A stretch of DNA of 64,000 nucleotides from Rhynchonema sp. JSB1_4 (GCA_030248065.1 JASAMV010002585.1:1-64000), one strand, 5' to 3'. Shown: positions 1-13,852, numbered from the stretch's first letter. A program made the numbers and translations. Notes: generated by a model not told the origin, from the letters alone.

Positions 1-128
1 CGAAAATTTTGAGCCCAGTCTGCCGTTAATCAGGTGCCTCACACTACATGGCAAAGATAGATCCCGAATCATGTCACCACAAAGGAGGTTGAGGGCAGAC
101 AGCACTTGCACACAAAACATAACACCAA

Positions 129-3100
129 CTATGTGAGATGCCTGGCCGATGGTCTCTTCTGTGTGTACAGTGTGTCCTCCTGGTCAGTGTCACTAGAGCT
201 CAGGTTGTCAACGTCGTCGGTGCGAAGCGGTTGGAAACCCTGATGCAACAGGGGAAACTTTACCATATGATTTTGACTTATTTGTGTCACTTATTCAAAC
301 TATGTGTGTAATCTGTATGCATCCAGGATTCCACTTCTCATAACCTACATCGACTGTTTTGACTTCGACCAATTATTCAGCTGTTTCTGCCCCGTCTGGT
401 TACAATAGCAGTAGTACCGAAATCAGAACCATCCGTAAATCACCAACTTATTTTCAAAGTCAGTCACGTGGCCAAGACAGGGTATAATGACAGCGACCGT
501 TTGGACTGGGGACCAAAAAGAAGCGTGGGGGACAAAAAAGAAGCTTTTGTCCAGTGCGCCATAGGCGGCATGATAACAAAACAATATTCATTCGTAGTGA
601 ACAAACATTAAACATAACAAAGAAACAAAAGTGCACAAAGAATTGAAAAACGTACATTTCGATCTTTGAGCAACGGCCGACCGGAACGGAATGTGGACGA
701 GAAGTCGAAACGCCGAATATTGCCTGAATGAGCAAGGACACATCACTGTTTCTCAACTCAACATGAATTAGAGATGTAATTATAAAATTAGAAGGGAATA
801 TACAGTACATCGGTTCCATTACCACCAAGGGGTAGATATAAAATGTCTGGTAACATTGAAAAGTAAAAAATGAGCAACTCAAGAGAGCAGATTTCACTTA
901 CTCATATCAGAATCGAAGAAATCATCTGTTTTTCAAATTTTGATACTGATTGGAGCTTGTAAGGTTTTTTAAGCAGCCCAGATGATAGTCCCTTTTTTCC
1001 TTTTCCGAAAATATACATGGCCGTCAAATGTTTCCTTCTAAATATATAAATTAATAAATAAATAAATAAATAAATATATAATATATATAAATAATATATA
1101 GTATAATATATAATAAATATAAATAATAATAATATATAATAAATAATATATATAAATAAATATATAAATCTTTGTTCACCCAACAGCTCACAAAATTTTT
1201 CCCACAGAACCAGACGTAAGTGGACGACCCAGAGAGAAAGAAGAGACATATGTACAACTAACCACCCCTGGTTCGTGCATTTTTCCGATAACAATAAACG
1301 ATACAGCACAGCAGCGAAGGCACAATGATAGCGAACAGCATCACTACGCCCATACGGGACCAGCCGGTCGATGCTACACGCAATGTGTTTAAACCCGATA
1401 CTCTGCCGTTGCGCTCACGGGGCGAGGGGTCGGGATTGTTCGCTGATTCGGCCGCTAGCCCTGCGGGTGTGGCTGGAAAATATGACTTTATTTTACTTTC
1501 CCAGAGTTATTCAGATGATCACAATTCAGTATTGGACGAAGCAAGTTACAATATACTTTGATCGCAGAACAGTTCGCGGTCTATCCTAATCGGATGAGAA
1601 TCAGGACCACAGTATAATGGTTCACCAGTGCAATACTTAGCACAGCTAAACCTAACTGGAGAAGAGCTATGCAAGTCCTATGGCTATTGATTGGGTCCCT
1701 GATGGGAATTGTCAACGGTTCCAACGCCTGACGAATAACAGTAATATCATGTCATGGTGTCATTGCATTACGGTGCAGTGAACTCCTATGATGATAGCCC
1801 GTTGCATTTCTTTCACACAGAAGAGTGATGCACCGGGACATCGTCAGTGCGAATGCACCGAATACACCAATGATTTGACTCTTTTCATGCCTGCATTCGC
1901 ACACAAACTAACAGAATGAAAGAACGGTCGACAAATTTGTATCCCTCCTTTTTCGGTCAGGCTCTTTCTCGAAATTATCAGATTTCAGATTCAATCGGTG
2001 GAACGGGTATCTGGTGCATTGACAGAAATTCATTATTTGAGTTTATCTCCTTAGTACCTTGCTGTGCAGTGAAACACTGATAGGAACAGAGACAGTTTGA
2101 CTACTTCAACTCTGTGTTGCTAATCCTAAAAATCAGGTCAGCGTTTAAACAGACAAAACAGCCAGCACCGAGAAAACCTCTAGATAGCCTTACAAGCCTA
2201 AGCATACCTTGTGTCTGGGCAGACATGTCCATATGATGATGGTCATGGGCCTGGCCCCCATCAGCACCATGTGAATGCGAGTGTGACATACCACCTAATT
2301 GGACTGTGTGCTGAAAATAGAGAGATGAAAAACAACAATGGCATTGTAACAAAAATATAAAACTAGAAAATTTTAAAATTTTTGACGTGTTCATGTCCTT
2401 GGTCGGGTGTCACACTTGATGATTGGTTATCTTGGTAACGTAGGTATTATTTCGGCGTTTACCGAAGACACTAATTTCATTCTACCGTCATGAATTTTTT
2501 TTGAGTGGTACAGGAACAAAATTTATGCTACTCGGTCGAAATTAGTGGCATGAACAAAAGTCGTTCGCCATGCACAATGATCGAGGCAGTCCCAACCCTA
2601 TTAGCAAAATGGTTTGTGACTAACAGTGGCAGATGACACAGTTGTTGGTCTGTGCTCCCACTCGCGGTCACGGCGCAACTCAAAAAAACATTGACCGACC
2701 GAACAAACACAAAACACAAAATGACCTGTTCACGCTTAATTTCGAATCGTCTCAGAACACCGGGCACCGTAACTTCACCAACGTACACGTATTGACCGTT
2801 GGACGACACACGCAGCACATGTGGCGCTTGGAATGGCTGTGTGGAGGGAATATGGTATGCTTACGGAAATTTGATAAGTTTGCGGCTTGTATCAGTTGGA
2901 CAATTTTGTTACATGCGCTTACAGTGGAAGCTCATGGAATGACAGGTACGCAGTGTGTTGGCATCACATCATCAATTTTATGGCAAAGTGGTGAACAGCC
3001 TTCTGAATCCTTAGTCAGAAATATCATTAAACACCATCAAACACAAAGAAACTCAAGCGCGATCCTGATGTCAATGCCAGTATACCGCATTTTGGTTTTT

Positions 3101-6100
3101 TTCAAATCATCCGGAACAATAGTCACAAAAAACTCCTCGCCTCATCAATGGACGAAAATGACTAAACAATCCCAACCTTTCCCTTTGGACTGAACGAGTA
3201 CGCGACTTGGTGTGTGTCAGTGTTGGCTACAAATGCCTTGATCGCGTTACCCAGCACCGATGGACGGCCGGGGATGAAGAATAGGGAGCGCACTGCAAAT
3301 ACAGTTAGGCATTTCAATGAAACTTAGTGAACATTTAAATCTGAATCTCAGGTGCCGGTGCCAGATAGGCATTCTGGCATTTGAACCACATCCAAAAGTG
3401 CAGAAAACGCCTAGGTGCCAAAACTATCATTGAAAAAATGCACGCGACCAAGACCGGATGGACGTTTCAGGTTTGACGCGGGCATGTTTGTAACTGACCA
3501 GCATTGTCCGCCGAATACACAGTCTTGAATTCCAAAGGCGGTCGAATAGCTGCTTTCGGCGTGCCGTTGAAATCGAATGCCGTCACACGTCCGTGTTCCC
3601 TGCAACAGAATGAACCATATTCATCAATGGAAAAAACGTTTCCACCTTGTATCCAGACGTTCTCCGAATTTATCTCAGCAAATCTTACAATATAGCGGGG
3701 ATGCGGGAAGCAACCAATGAGGATACTTTTCAATCTTGTGGTACGAAAATTTAGTGCCGTTTGTTATGCCGCGTGACCAAAAAAACAAGAAATGACCACC
3801 CATGCTGTCGAGCAAGTAAATTTACTTACAAGGGCAGTTACTGCCTGGCCGGTATGCCGCTCAATAAGCGCGGGCTGTGGTGACTATTCCACCCAAACTC
3901 ACTGGCTTTAGATAAAGTTCAATAAAAAGGGCAGCAAAAACCACAAGTGCAAAGCGCCCGACACGTCCAACTAAACACATACCTGTCCGACACCCAAAGT
4001 GTCGACTGTTCCACATCCACACTCAAATCATGTGGTACGGCAAACGCCAGGGGTGACGGATTGCGGGAGAATTCTTGCCGCCCGAACTGTGATATGTATT
4101 GGCCACTGGCCGAGAATTTGACCACACGCGAATTGCAGTAACCATCGGCCACGTAGATACTGCCTGAAAGTGTGGGTCAATCCATAATATATTTTATTAA
4201 AAATGAATGAACACAACATGCAAGATTCTAATGTTTCCTAACAGAGTAACAGCTTTCAGTAAACTACCACGTGTGAAATTGTACCGCACCCAGTGTGGCT
4301 GGCTTATCATTAGTTCGACACATCTTGCTGTCGGTGTCGAGTGTATTCCGCAACCACAAACATAAATCAAAAGCATGTCTCTACAAATTGTGTAGGCTCA
4401 CAAAGCAAATTAGGGAAACATCCGCCAGCCAGTCCACTAACCATCAGGTACGGTCACAACGGCAGTCGGCTTGCAGAACGTACGCACATCGCGGCCGGGT
4501 GTGAACGCTTGGCCAAGCACCATGGACTGCGACATTTGGCCATCTGGATGATTGAAAATGAAAATAATGCATGTCATTCATGATTTCGGAGGCTTCTGAG
4601 TTCAAAACACTCTTCTCTCTTTGCGTAGTGAGTGAGTGGTATTTTTGTTCAGAAGGCCAACATATTTACCGCAAGCTGAAAGTTTGTACCGAATCTGCCA
4701 CTAGTATATTGCATTGCTTTAATATTCTTTGTTTTGGAACAGAAATCGTCGAGCAGCAATCGCGTGACTTAAAGTGTGCGATCAATTACAAATAAACAAG
4801 TGAATTGATCCAAAGATAACAAAAACCTCCCCAAACAAGCACCTTTTTTCGTGTACTTGAACACTTGGTGCAGTCCAACATCGGTCAGCCACACATTGGA
4901 CGCACTGTCCACATAAATACCGTGAGGCATATAGAACCTAAACAAGAAAGTAGAAAATAGCTTGTAAAAAGCACTGAAATTGTTCAAAAAAATCAAACAT
5001 AGAAAAATCAAAACAACACACAACTTACTTGTTAGCTCCAAACGATGACACCAAACTCGGCGTTGGGCTGTTAGCTTGATATGATGCCTCAATGACCGCA
5101 TCCACTGTGACCGGCACACGTTGTGTTAGACGATTGAAGTGGTCAAAAGTGCTGAAACGTTAAAGATGGAGTTCGAAATCCGTCAAGTTTCTGACTGCAA
5201 TCAACTTGGGCAGCTACTTTATTTAATCCATCTTTACTGGATTATTATTGACGTTTCGTTCGATTTGCCTACACTGACTAAATCATGAAATAACTGATAA
5301 ACAGTGATGTGTTAAAAAATTTATACTCTCAGTGAAATACAAGCTGTTTATCAGCGTGCGCGACACATTCTCGAATGAAAAAATGTTGTCGAAACGCTTC
5401 TTCATGTATTTTTGGTCAATTAGTTGTTGACATCGGCGCTGACAACCAAACGATACTACACTGTATTGGCCACATAGACATAAGCATGTTTAAATACTGA
5501 ATCAAACTTAGTTGCTGTGCGGACATTACAATAGAAACAAATTTGACAAAGTTTTTCGCTAACTGTGCTCCCCACGTGATCTTGCCGCGATGGAAAACGA
5601 ATAGATTGCCGGTAACTGGGTCGAGGGCCAAACCACCAATTTGACCGATTTGGTTGGGACCGATTTGGCTGACGGTTGACAGCTCGGATACGCCTGGAAA
5701 ACAATGCCAAAGGAAAAATTTGAATTGTGAGGATTTCGTTGGCTACTGTGTACTTTATTTAGGTTTTCACAGTGTTGTTGTCGTAATCCGCACTATATTG
5801 ATATATACTACAGCCAAATACGATCTACGTTCTAGCATGCAAACCACCGACACCGAACCGAACTAACTACAGTCAAGCCCAAGCGTGAAGTGACAGCAAA
5901 ATAGATGAACGCTGATACAAAGGAAAACGTTGGGCCAAAACATATTTTGCGCAAGCATGCACGTAAAATATGCGAAATAAGAATCTGGGAAATGGACAAC
6001 CTCTTCAACTTTGGGAATCACATGGTTCTGGGCATGGGCAGATAAAAAATTACGTACAACACTGCTATTATCTATATCTATTGTCTACTGTTATCTATCA

Positions 6101-9100
6101 TAACGGAGCCAGTAGGTGCATTCACAACGGAGCAAAACATTCAAAAACAAGAAAACTTCATCATGACATCACGCATTTATACGCAAGCAACCATAAGGGA
6201 TGCGAGAGCATTGTGTGACTGTTGTATTTAGCAAATTATTGAAAAAATTAATTTGGAGTCCTGTCTACGCCTAGGTTTCGCGGGGTATTCGAGACCATCG
6301 GCGTGACGTTGTGCCCCCCGCTCGTCAGCCGAATAGCACAATCGCCATGTGAAACTCACTTAGTAAAAATGATAAATTTTAAAAGAAAAAAATTGTCTTT
6401 TTAGAGAAAAAAATTTAAGAAATTAATAAATTGTAAATTGTATTACTGTTGCAATGTCGATAAGTAATATGAGTAAAACATAATGCTGTTTATGACAAAA
6501 CTGGGTGTTTTCTAAAAAACGGGGAGCACAGAACATAGAAACAACACCAGTTGCCTTCAACACGGTCACGTCACGGTACAAGACTAGTTCGGCAGGAGAT
6601 TTAGGCTTTCATCACAGCCGCCGTGAACCAAAGCCTACCCACTCTTGGGAGCGAGATAAAAACGATTTTTTTCGATCGTGAACACCGGAAGCACACAAAC
6701 GAACAGGCACACACACACCACATTCACAAACACCCGCACAGCACAGCACCCCAGTCAATGCTTACATTTGTCACAATCCTGCACCGTTGCAGTCTCACCA
6801 GACCCACCACCAAGGTCTATCGCATTATTAGCGTTCTTATTGTCTTTAGGCTTATCCGTGCCTGAATTAGGCCTGTTAGGCCCGACATTCAAATCGTTGC
6901 TGTTTTCAGAGCCCAACGGCTGGGTTTGCGGCCGCTGTTGTTCATAAGAATCCTGATAATCCGCATAAGTCCCACCTCCGGGATAATCATACGGCCGTCT
7001 GTTGATGTTTGTGTAATAGTCCGACCCGTCACCGTTAGTAGGGTAGGTGCGCCGGCGGGGCGGAATAAAAATCTGTCGTTTCACGATTACGCGGGGTTTC
7101 ACCCAGTGTTTATAAGCAGAATTACCGAATTGAATCGAGCTCTGATGCGCCTCCTCCTCCAGTTTGCGATCGAGTGGCAATAGGGCCTTCCCTGATTCAG
7201 GATAATTCTCTGCCACGTGGCGATCCGCCTCAGACAGGGAATTGGTGTTCATTGTACAATAGGGCGAGTTGTTGAACGGGTCTTGCTGACCATAAGCACG
7301 CAAGTACATCATGTAGAAATTGCACATCTCGTCCTGACCAGTGGCGCTGAATAAATGAAGAGTGGATATTTTGTTTTATCTCATTCTCTCTATCCATCAC
7401 TAAAATTATGCCTCCAAACACATTAGAATTAACAACGGGATTACAATTATTTGTGGTTTGAGGAACATTGTGAAATTCGTTGTTGATGCAGAATCTCAAA
7501 GTTCAACCGTCGAATTTGCAAGTTTTTCAACAATTACACGGTGGCACAAATTTTTTTCTCGCAGCGCTAGGTTGTACCCAGGCATCGAAACGCTTGTGTC
7601 CCGAAGACTTGTGATTCAGCTTCAACAATAGTGCGTTTCGTCGGCTTCGTCCGGCACTCACAGAAGGTCGATGTACCAGGACTTCATCAGTGCAAATGTA
7701 CCAAACGCACGTGTACCGCACATGATCACTCACCCCATTTGCGTGGTTCGTGTCCTCTCCGAGCTGTTATAGCGGCAAATTGATGTCAACCAATCACCTG
7801 GCCTGATTACAACATTCGGTTCAGCTTTTTGAAACATCTGCAAAGCGACATTAGGTGTACTGTGCCCTGACTATTCGGACGTGATAACCTGGAATACTAC
7901 AGCAGATGAACATCAACCAATACCAGGCCAACAGACCTGCACCGACCAATTTTTGGATACGACGTAGAATTTGGCACGGCAAAACTGAAGAGGGCTTCAG
8001 TCATCGTTCCTCACAAAAAAACCGACCTAGTTATCCGCGAATTTGGTACGTTATCAAATTCTGGATACGTTCTTTTTATATATCGGTACATGCTGGTCTG
8101 CAGACCAGGCAGTGTTTGTTGGCCGTGCAATAACGGCGGGTCGTGCACCAAAAGCACTAGAGATCTCTCGTCTTCAGGGTTGAAACAAATTGAGTCAGGG
8201 ACATTCACAGAACAACAAAAACGCAGACCTCGCAGAACATATCGTGTTCGTACCTGCGGCCACTGCGGGTTTCGTTTTCCGATGAGCGTGTAGTTGCCCT
8301 GATGATACACAAACGCGGACACCACTCGGCCCAGAGAATGTGTGTGTGTGCGGAAGGCGAAAGGGTAGACCTTGATGGTGCCCGGGTACTTGCACGTCTC
8401 TTGCGAGTAGAACGCTGTAATCAGGCTTGACCTATTTACTATTTGTAAATTGTAATGGGCTCCCATGCACGAATCGCGCTTCACCAGTCGAATCAATGCA
8501 GCGGCGTCGTTAAGAAAATCGAAAATTTCCCATACCCAGCCTTTGGGCAACTTTCCCATACATAACCGCCAAAAATCAAAAATTTCCAATACCAGCGGTG
8601 TTGCTCCAAAAATCCAAAAATTTCCCAAATCCGAGGGGGTTTATGAAAAGTGACAGCAAAAACTTTTCTAAAAGCGACAAAAATAAATCTCAAATTATGC
8701 AAAACGGTGTTTTCCTGCGCAGACAAGCGATCTTAGACACTTCAAGCGAAAAATGGTCAATTTTGGTGCTTCTTGAGATCGAAAAGTCATCCCCTCTACG
8801 ACACCACTGAATCAGCGCATGCCGTGTGTCATTGACTAGCAATTACTGCTCTTCGTTACTGGCTTAGCTTTTACAGTAACGAAAAATGCCGACTGAAACC
8901 GAGCCATTGTAGAAAGGGCTATCGTATTTATACGACCTAACCTTATTTTCACACACAGTGCAAATAGCAGGTGAAAAAATGAATACCTAGACATAAAACA
9001 ACTAAAAACAAGCAACTAACTGTCAGTTTTTGCGGGCACGGATGTCATGCCCATGAATAGATAGATGGCAGCAATGTACTGTGGTGGTTGCAGTCGCATC

Positions 9101-11074
9101 TCGAGCGTCACACGTGAGTAATCGTCGACTTCGCCTGAATCAACAAGGAATTAATGCAATGGAAGAGATAATCGGATAGTGATTAAAGAACCAGTGAGAA
9201 AATTCCTGATTAGATGCTCTCGCCAAGCTTGCTATTATTCATAAAGGATGACAATAGTATCGCCAACCACCAACCCGTGAATGTCTGTGCGTAATGCACT
9301 TGCAGCACCAGATACGTGATACCATCCCCGGCATTACCAATTGACATCCCTGCACCAGCGGGGAACTTCAACGGCGGGGCATTGCGTGCCCACGCGTACA
9401 TGGTCTTTGACTGACCGTTGCATGTTGGACCGTGCAGACAGTCCCTGTTAAATGAAATTACCTTCTTTAGATGGAGTAAATTTTATTTTGCTGAGTGGAT
9501 TGTTTCAATCTTTATCTTGGATGATCTTTCCACGAAAGCAGAAAACAAATGTGCAACATTTCACACAGACAGGGTTCAGGGTCATACTTTATGAAACACA
9601 AAACGATTCGCAAACAGCGAGGGATGCGAGAGTTCAACAAAGAAACTTTTTTGCAGTGTTATCAGCAAATCTCGCAGATAGAATACCAAAATATCATAAT
9701 ATTATTGACAAACCAAATAAAATGAGCAAGCTTCAAGACCGACTTGCGAGGCGGGCAGTGTATCCATACATAGGGGAAAACAGGGGGTAGGGGTACTGAA
9801 TCTGGAGTTTTGTGGGGACTCGGGGGTTTGGCCGAGGGGGGGGGTAGTGTACCACCGTTTTTCGGGTACGAATTTTTATGTGCTAGAAGTACACTTATCG
9901 TGCGCAGCGCGAAATTTTCGGCCCTTTTGATGGGTTTTGAGGGTAAAAAATCGGGGCGGGTAGGGGGTACAATACCAAAGTGGGGGCAGGTAGTGGTGCC
10001 ATTGGGGGACCCCAAACCTAGCCACAGCACCGACCTCTACTGCCCCCAGCAGCCTCCCATTTTCGACAAAAAAACCAACAGTCCCCGAATTGACCAACCA
10101 AGTTTGTCCCTGTGGTTTCACAGGCTGCGTGCATCCGTTCAATATCATATGGTGAACGCGGTCGGCGTGCGAAGTGGGAGTGAAGGAAACTGAACATGAC
10201 GAGCTTTTCAGTAACTTTTTGACATAAAAACATTGAACTCCTTATTCTCGACTCACCGATGTAGCCTGGAAACGGCACTGGTATACCGACACATTGGTAA
10301 TCGTCGTTCTGCAAATATTGAGCAAGATTTTTTCAGCGGTGATTGGTTATTTTAGTTTATCCATTATCATATCTGTTTAATCATTGTCACGCCGAAGTGA
10401 AAATTTCCAGGTTTTTATAATGAACTGGAAGAAACAATTTCTAGTTCGACGTACATATATCAGTCGCTTCGTGGCCAGACCGGCTATGAAACCTGGTGAT
10501 CTTGTTTGGTCACGTAATATTTTGCACTGATTGTTTCCCATTTAGTGGCGCTGCCACCAAAAACGGTAATGTTTTGTTTTATTCTTTCTTTCATGCATAG
10601 AGCTCATGTGACCAACGCAGATCCCATAACCAGTTTGACATCGCTCTTGGGGATAGGTCCGGCCTGGAACAGCAATAACGGTCTGAAACCGCGTCAGCAA
10701 TAAATCTCGAAATATCCTAATGAGAAAGGGAAGATGACAACTAGTTGGATGCTTGACAAAACGTCAAAACCCGTCTATGAAACTCAGGAGGAAAACAAAT
10801 TTAAGAACCAATCCCAAATAAGCATCACATTTGACCAACCGTGCTCGGTCGATACCCATTCATGCCAACGGTACCAGATGTGTGCCACCCGAGTTATCGA
10901 CCCATTCCGAGTCCTGATTGGTTGGATCGGTGCTGTCGGGCGAAGTTGATTGATCAGATTCAGTCGGTGCTGGTTGTTGATTGGCTGTAGCCTCTCCATC
11001 ACCGTGCGCAGCAGCTGGTTGACTACGACCCAGAATCCATTGTTAGCAACGTGAGCAGACGTCCGATATCGCAT
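129..11074 (-). CDS. PAM: Peptidylglycine alpha-amidating monooxygenase, inverted copy
   Basis: This is the mirror copy of the PAM gene at 15890-26851, read on the minus strand. The start codon is the complement of 11072-11074 and the stop is the complement of 129-131. Exons lie at about 26977 minus the plus-strand coordinates; for example the large PHM/linker exon is about 6766-7346 and the His-rich exon about 2208-2310. All catalytic exons seen in the right copy are present. The exception is exon 1 (about 10840-11074): the signal-peptide coding region lacks several single bases present in the right arm, and another is missing just before the PHM core. As written it frameshifts within the first ten codons. 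This may be sequence error rather than gene decay. If the duplication is real, this is a second, probably recently made gene; if not, it is an assembly duplicate. Confidence 0.85.
1030..1172. repeat. AT-rich microsatellite (TA/TAAA tract)
   Basis: An almost pure A/T tract of TAAA, TATA and TAATA units lies in an intron near the 3' end of the left PAM copy. Its mirror at about 25818-25945 has a different unit order and length, so this is the largest difference between the outer parts of the two arms, as expected for a replication-slippage-prone repeat. Confidence 0.9.
8499..8809. mobile_element. MITE in PAM intron 5, left-arm copy
   Basis: This is the reverse complement of the element at 18167-18477, with terminal repeats starting CAGTGGTGTCGT. 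It was carried along with the arm rather than inserted independently, because it sits at the mirrored position with the same flanks. Confidence 0.7.
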
Positions 11075-11486
11075 GTTGTCTTTCTTTTTCGAGAAAATGA
11101 GATCACGAATTTGAAGAACGAAATTCTGATTTTAAAGCCGGAAGGTTTTGGTATCTGTCTTTGAGATTATGACTTCGTCTCATAATTTTTAAGACAATGT
11201 TGATTTCCTGCTGATTCCCTCCAATCCAATCGATAATAAATAATTGTGGAAAATTGCGCAACAGGTCACAGATCACAGTGTTGGGTTTTGATCGTAATCC
11301 GCAGGTTCGCCCCTGAATTAAAAATAACGTCAGTTTATTCTCTTCTCCCGCGCCCGCCGCCGGTGTACTGTTACTTCGAAGTTCCTAGTCCTTCTTTTAC
11401 ACCGGGCTTCGCGCTCCCCCCGCCCCTTCCAGTTCGTTTTCCTCCCGGCCTTCTCCGCCCCCCCCCGCCCCAAAAAACAGGGCTAA

Positions 11487-12245
11487 AACTAGGATTAAAG
11501 TGCCCTCGGGCAACTGTATCTTGTTCGCATACAAAAGCCCTAAAGTTCTGATGCTATAAAGGGGATAAACAAGTAAATTACTGTTTTTCTGATGCTATAA
11601 TGGGTTAAACTAGAGTGACCAGACTAGATCAGCAAGACTTCAAGATACAGCGCCGCGGCGGCGGAGCGAATCTTTTCGACCTGCACTGTCCAATAAACAT
11701 GTTGCAACTACCGCAAGGACATCCTCAGTCTTAGCTTGAAATCTTTGTGACTAATTTTCCGACTTTTTCAGCGCTTTTTGAGTCTCAGGGCCCACCTGCG
11801 CGTGTACAGGTCTGTTTTCGCGCTCGCTGAAGATTTGCACTACGCTGTGTGGTCTGCAGTGGCGCTGAGATCGTCTTAGACTCCTTCGTTGGTTTCCGAG
11901 TTTGTGATGTAGTAATTGTAATGAGCTTGTGAAATGATTGAAAGGGTGGGACTGAGATGTCCGAATGAATCGTGAATGAAACATAGATATATTCACCCGT
12001 CTTGTCTTGGATTGGCTTGATCGGGACCGAAATGGAGGACTGATTGTCGGCTGATCCGGGATTTAGCTACTGACGTGTCCTTATATGTTTACGCAGTTCA
12101 GTCGAAAGATTTCTGCCTCCCGCCCCGCCCCGCGCCTGTATCTTAGTTCTTCTGATCTATCTCCTCTAGTTTCCCATTATACATTTTCTTTTTTCCCTTT
12201 CTCCTTTACTTTTTATCCACTCATTCCCGACACTTTAATCCTAGT
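11487..12245. mobile_element. Foldback transposon copy A (deletion-rich)
   Basis: It begins ACTAGGATTAAAGTGCCC and ends with the reverse complement (cactttaatcctagt). Its interior matches the reverse complement of copy B at 12683-13570, but it is about 130 bp shorter because of many scattered one- to few-base deletions, including in its GC-rich palindromic segment. The ends are about 240-bp inverted repeats in copy B and are recognisable but ragged here. No transposase is encoded, so it is a non-autonomous foldback element. The scatter of small deletions looks like uncorrected long-read error, although old decay is possible. Confidence 0.75.
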
Positions 12246-12682
12246 TAATTGTTATCAGCTATTATTCAGCACGTTCCAAATTCAGCATTTTTGTTCACGC
12301 ACAAACGGATTTTGAAGCTTTCACTGCAAACACTTACTTGTTTTGGTTTCTGCTGAAACTGGCCGTTTTGAACAAACATATACGTTTCATCTGCACACGT
12401 TCCATGCACAGAAACATTCCCAGTTTTTTCTTATTTTTATTATTATTATGCATAATGTATTATTATAAAGAAAAAAGCATGATGCAAAATGTGCTTTCCA
12501 ATAATTGTTTCATGACATATACAGTACATGCTCTTCATTCGTCCTCTCGTTACAGCGATTTAAACATTCCATAATCCGATGAATATCCAGTGACGCCGAC
12601 GGGATCGCAACGCGATGCCGGAGGAGTCTGGGCTTTAGTATGCCGCCGAACAATCTAGCCTGCGGCAATAAAAAGGGCTAAA
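12246..12682. other. Spacer between the two foldback copies; no gene seen
   Basis: This is AT-rich sequence with no convincing coding frame, no RNA gene and no clear repeat. A short GC-rich piece (about 12590-12650) contains small self-complementary parts. It is not the reverse complement of itself, so the inverted repeat is not a perfect hairpin turning here. Confidence 0.5.
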
Positions 12683-13570
12683 ACTAGGATTAAAGTGCCC
12701 TCGGGCAACTGTATCTTGTTGCGCATTACAAAAGCCCTAAAGTTCTGATGCTATAAAGGGGATAAACAAGTAAATTACTGTTTTTCTGATGCTATAATGG
12801 GTTAAAACTAGAGTGACCAGACTAGATGCAGCAAGAACTTCAAGATACAGGCGCCGCGGGCGGGGCGGGAGGCTAGACAATCTTTTCGATCTGACACTGT
12901 CCACTAAACATATAAGGACACGCTGTCAGTCTTAGCTAAATCCCGGCATCTCAGTCCCGACCAACTCAGTCCTCCATTTCGGTCCCGATCAAGCCAATTC
13001 CAAGACAAGACGGGTTCGACATCATATCTATGTTTCATCTCATCGCATATCATCTCGGTACATCTCAGTCCCACCCTTTCAATCATTTCACAAGCCTTCA
13101 TTACAATTACTACATCACAAACTCGGCAAACCAACGATGGAGTTCTAAGACCGACTCTCAGCGCCACTGCACGACCACACAGCGCTGGTGCAAAATACTT
13201 CAGCGAGCGCGAAAACAGACCTGTACACGGTCGCAGGTTTAAGGGCCCTGAGACTCCAAAAAGCGCTGACAATAGTTCGGCAAAATTAGTCACAAAGATT
13301 TCAAGCTAAGACTGACGGCATGTCCTTGCGGTAGTTGCAACATGTTTATTGGACAGTGTCAGGTCGAAAAGATTGTCTAGCCTCCCGCCCCGCCCGCGGC
13401 GCCTGTATCTTGAAGTTCTTGCTGCATCTAGTCTGGTCACTCTAGTTTTAACCCATTATAGCATCAGAAAAACAGTAATTTACTTGTTTATCCCCTTTAT
13501 AGCATCAGAACTTTAGGGCTTTTGTAATGCGCAACAAGATACAGTTGCCCGAGGGCACTTTAATCCTAGT
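12683..13570. mobile_element. Foldback transposon copy B
   Basis: An 888-bp element with long inverted ends of about 245 bp. The left end runs from ACTAGGATTAAAGTGCCC at 12683, and the right end is its near-perfect reverse complement finishing at 13570. Each end includes a GC-rich block (gccgcgggcggggcggg) and an internal 'gatgctataatggg' motif. The interior (about 12930-13320) has no transposase and no open frame of note. There is no obvious target-site duplication. Copy A lies 440 bp upstream in the opposite orientation. Confidence 0.85.
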
Positions 13571-13574
13571 CCAT

Positions 13575-13740
13575 GGATTTTTTAACCAAATTTAGTAGCT
13601 ACTAAATTTTTTGATAAGCTAGTAAATTTTCAAATTTAGCAGCCTAAAAGCTACTAAATTTTGTATTTTGGTCAAAAAAGCAAGAAATTGGCATTTCAGC
13701 GGCAAAAAAGCTACTAAATTTTTTATTTTACCAACTTCTT
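13575..13740. repeat. Short interspersed 'GCTACTAAATTTT' repeat cluster
   Basis: The motif 'agctactaaatttt' or close variants occurs four times within about 165 bp, some in inverted form (aaatttagtagct), directly abutting foldback copy B. It looks like the remains of a small AT-rich palindromic element. Confidence 0.55.
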
Positions 13741-13852
13741 GCTACGAGCCCATTTTGAAAAAATAAACCCTGAGCTCATCTTGGTTGCGAGTGCAATAAA
13801 AAGCAACCAAAATGGCAATCAAATCACAGCGACAGCGTTTATGACCTTGGTA

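Larger units (their letters stand above)
1..11475. repeat. Left arm of a 27-kb inverted repeat
   Basis: This arm is the reverse complement of about 15500-26980; a base at x pairs with about 26977 minus x (26980 at the window edge, 26964 near the inner end). From 1 to about 10.8 kb the arms are nearly identical, with differences mainly in the TA-rich tract near 1.05 kb, a poly-A/G stretch near 520, and isolated substitutions. From about 10.85 to 11.48 kb the left arm lacks many single bases present in the right arm and then becomes hard to align. The arm is cut by the window start, so its outer end is unknown. It contains the minus-strand PAM copy. Confidence 0.95.

Noticed and set aside
1325..1561. 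A plus-strand open frame in the left arm.
   Set aside because: It is the antisense of the PAM membrane-stalk exon; like most plus-strand frames in 1-11 kb it is a shadow of the minus-strand gene.
12246..12682. The exact turning point of a simple read-through hairpin artefact.
   Set aside because: The segment is not self-complementary, and the sequence between copy B and the right PAM gene is largely missing on the left, so a single clean fold-back cannot account for the whole structure.
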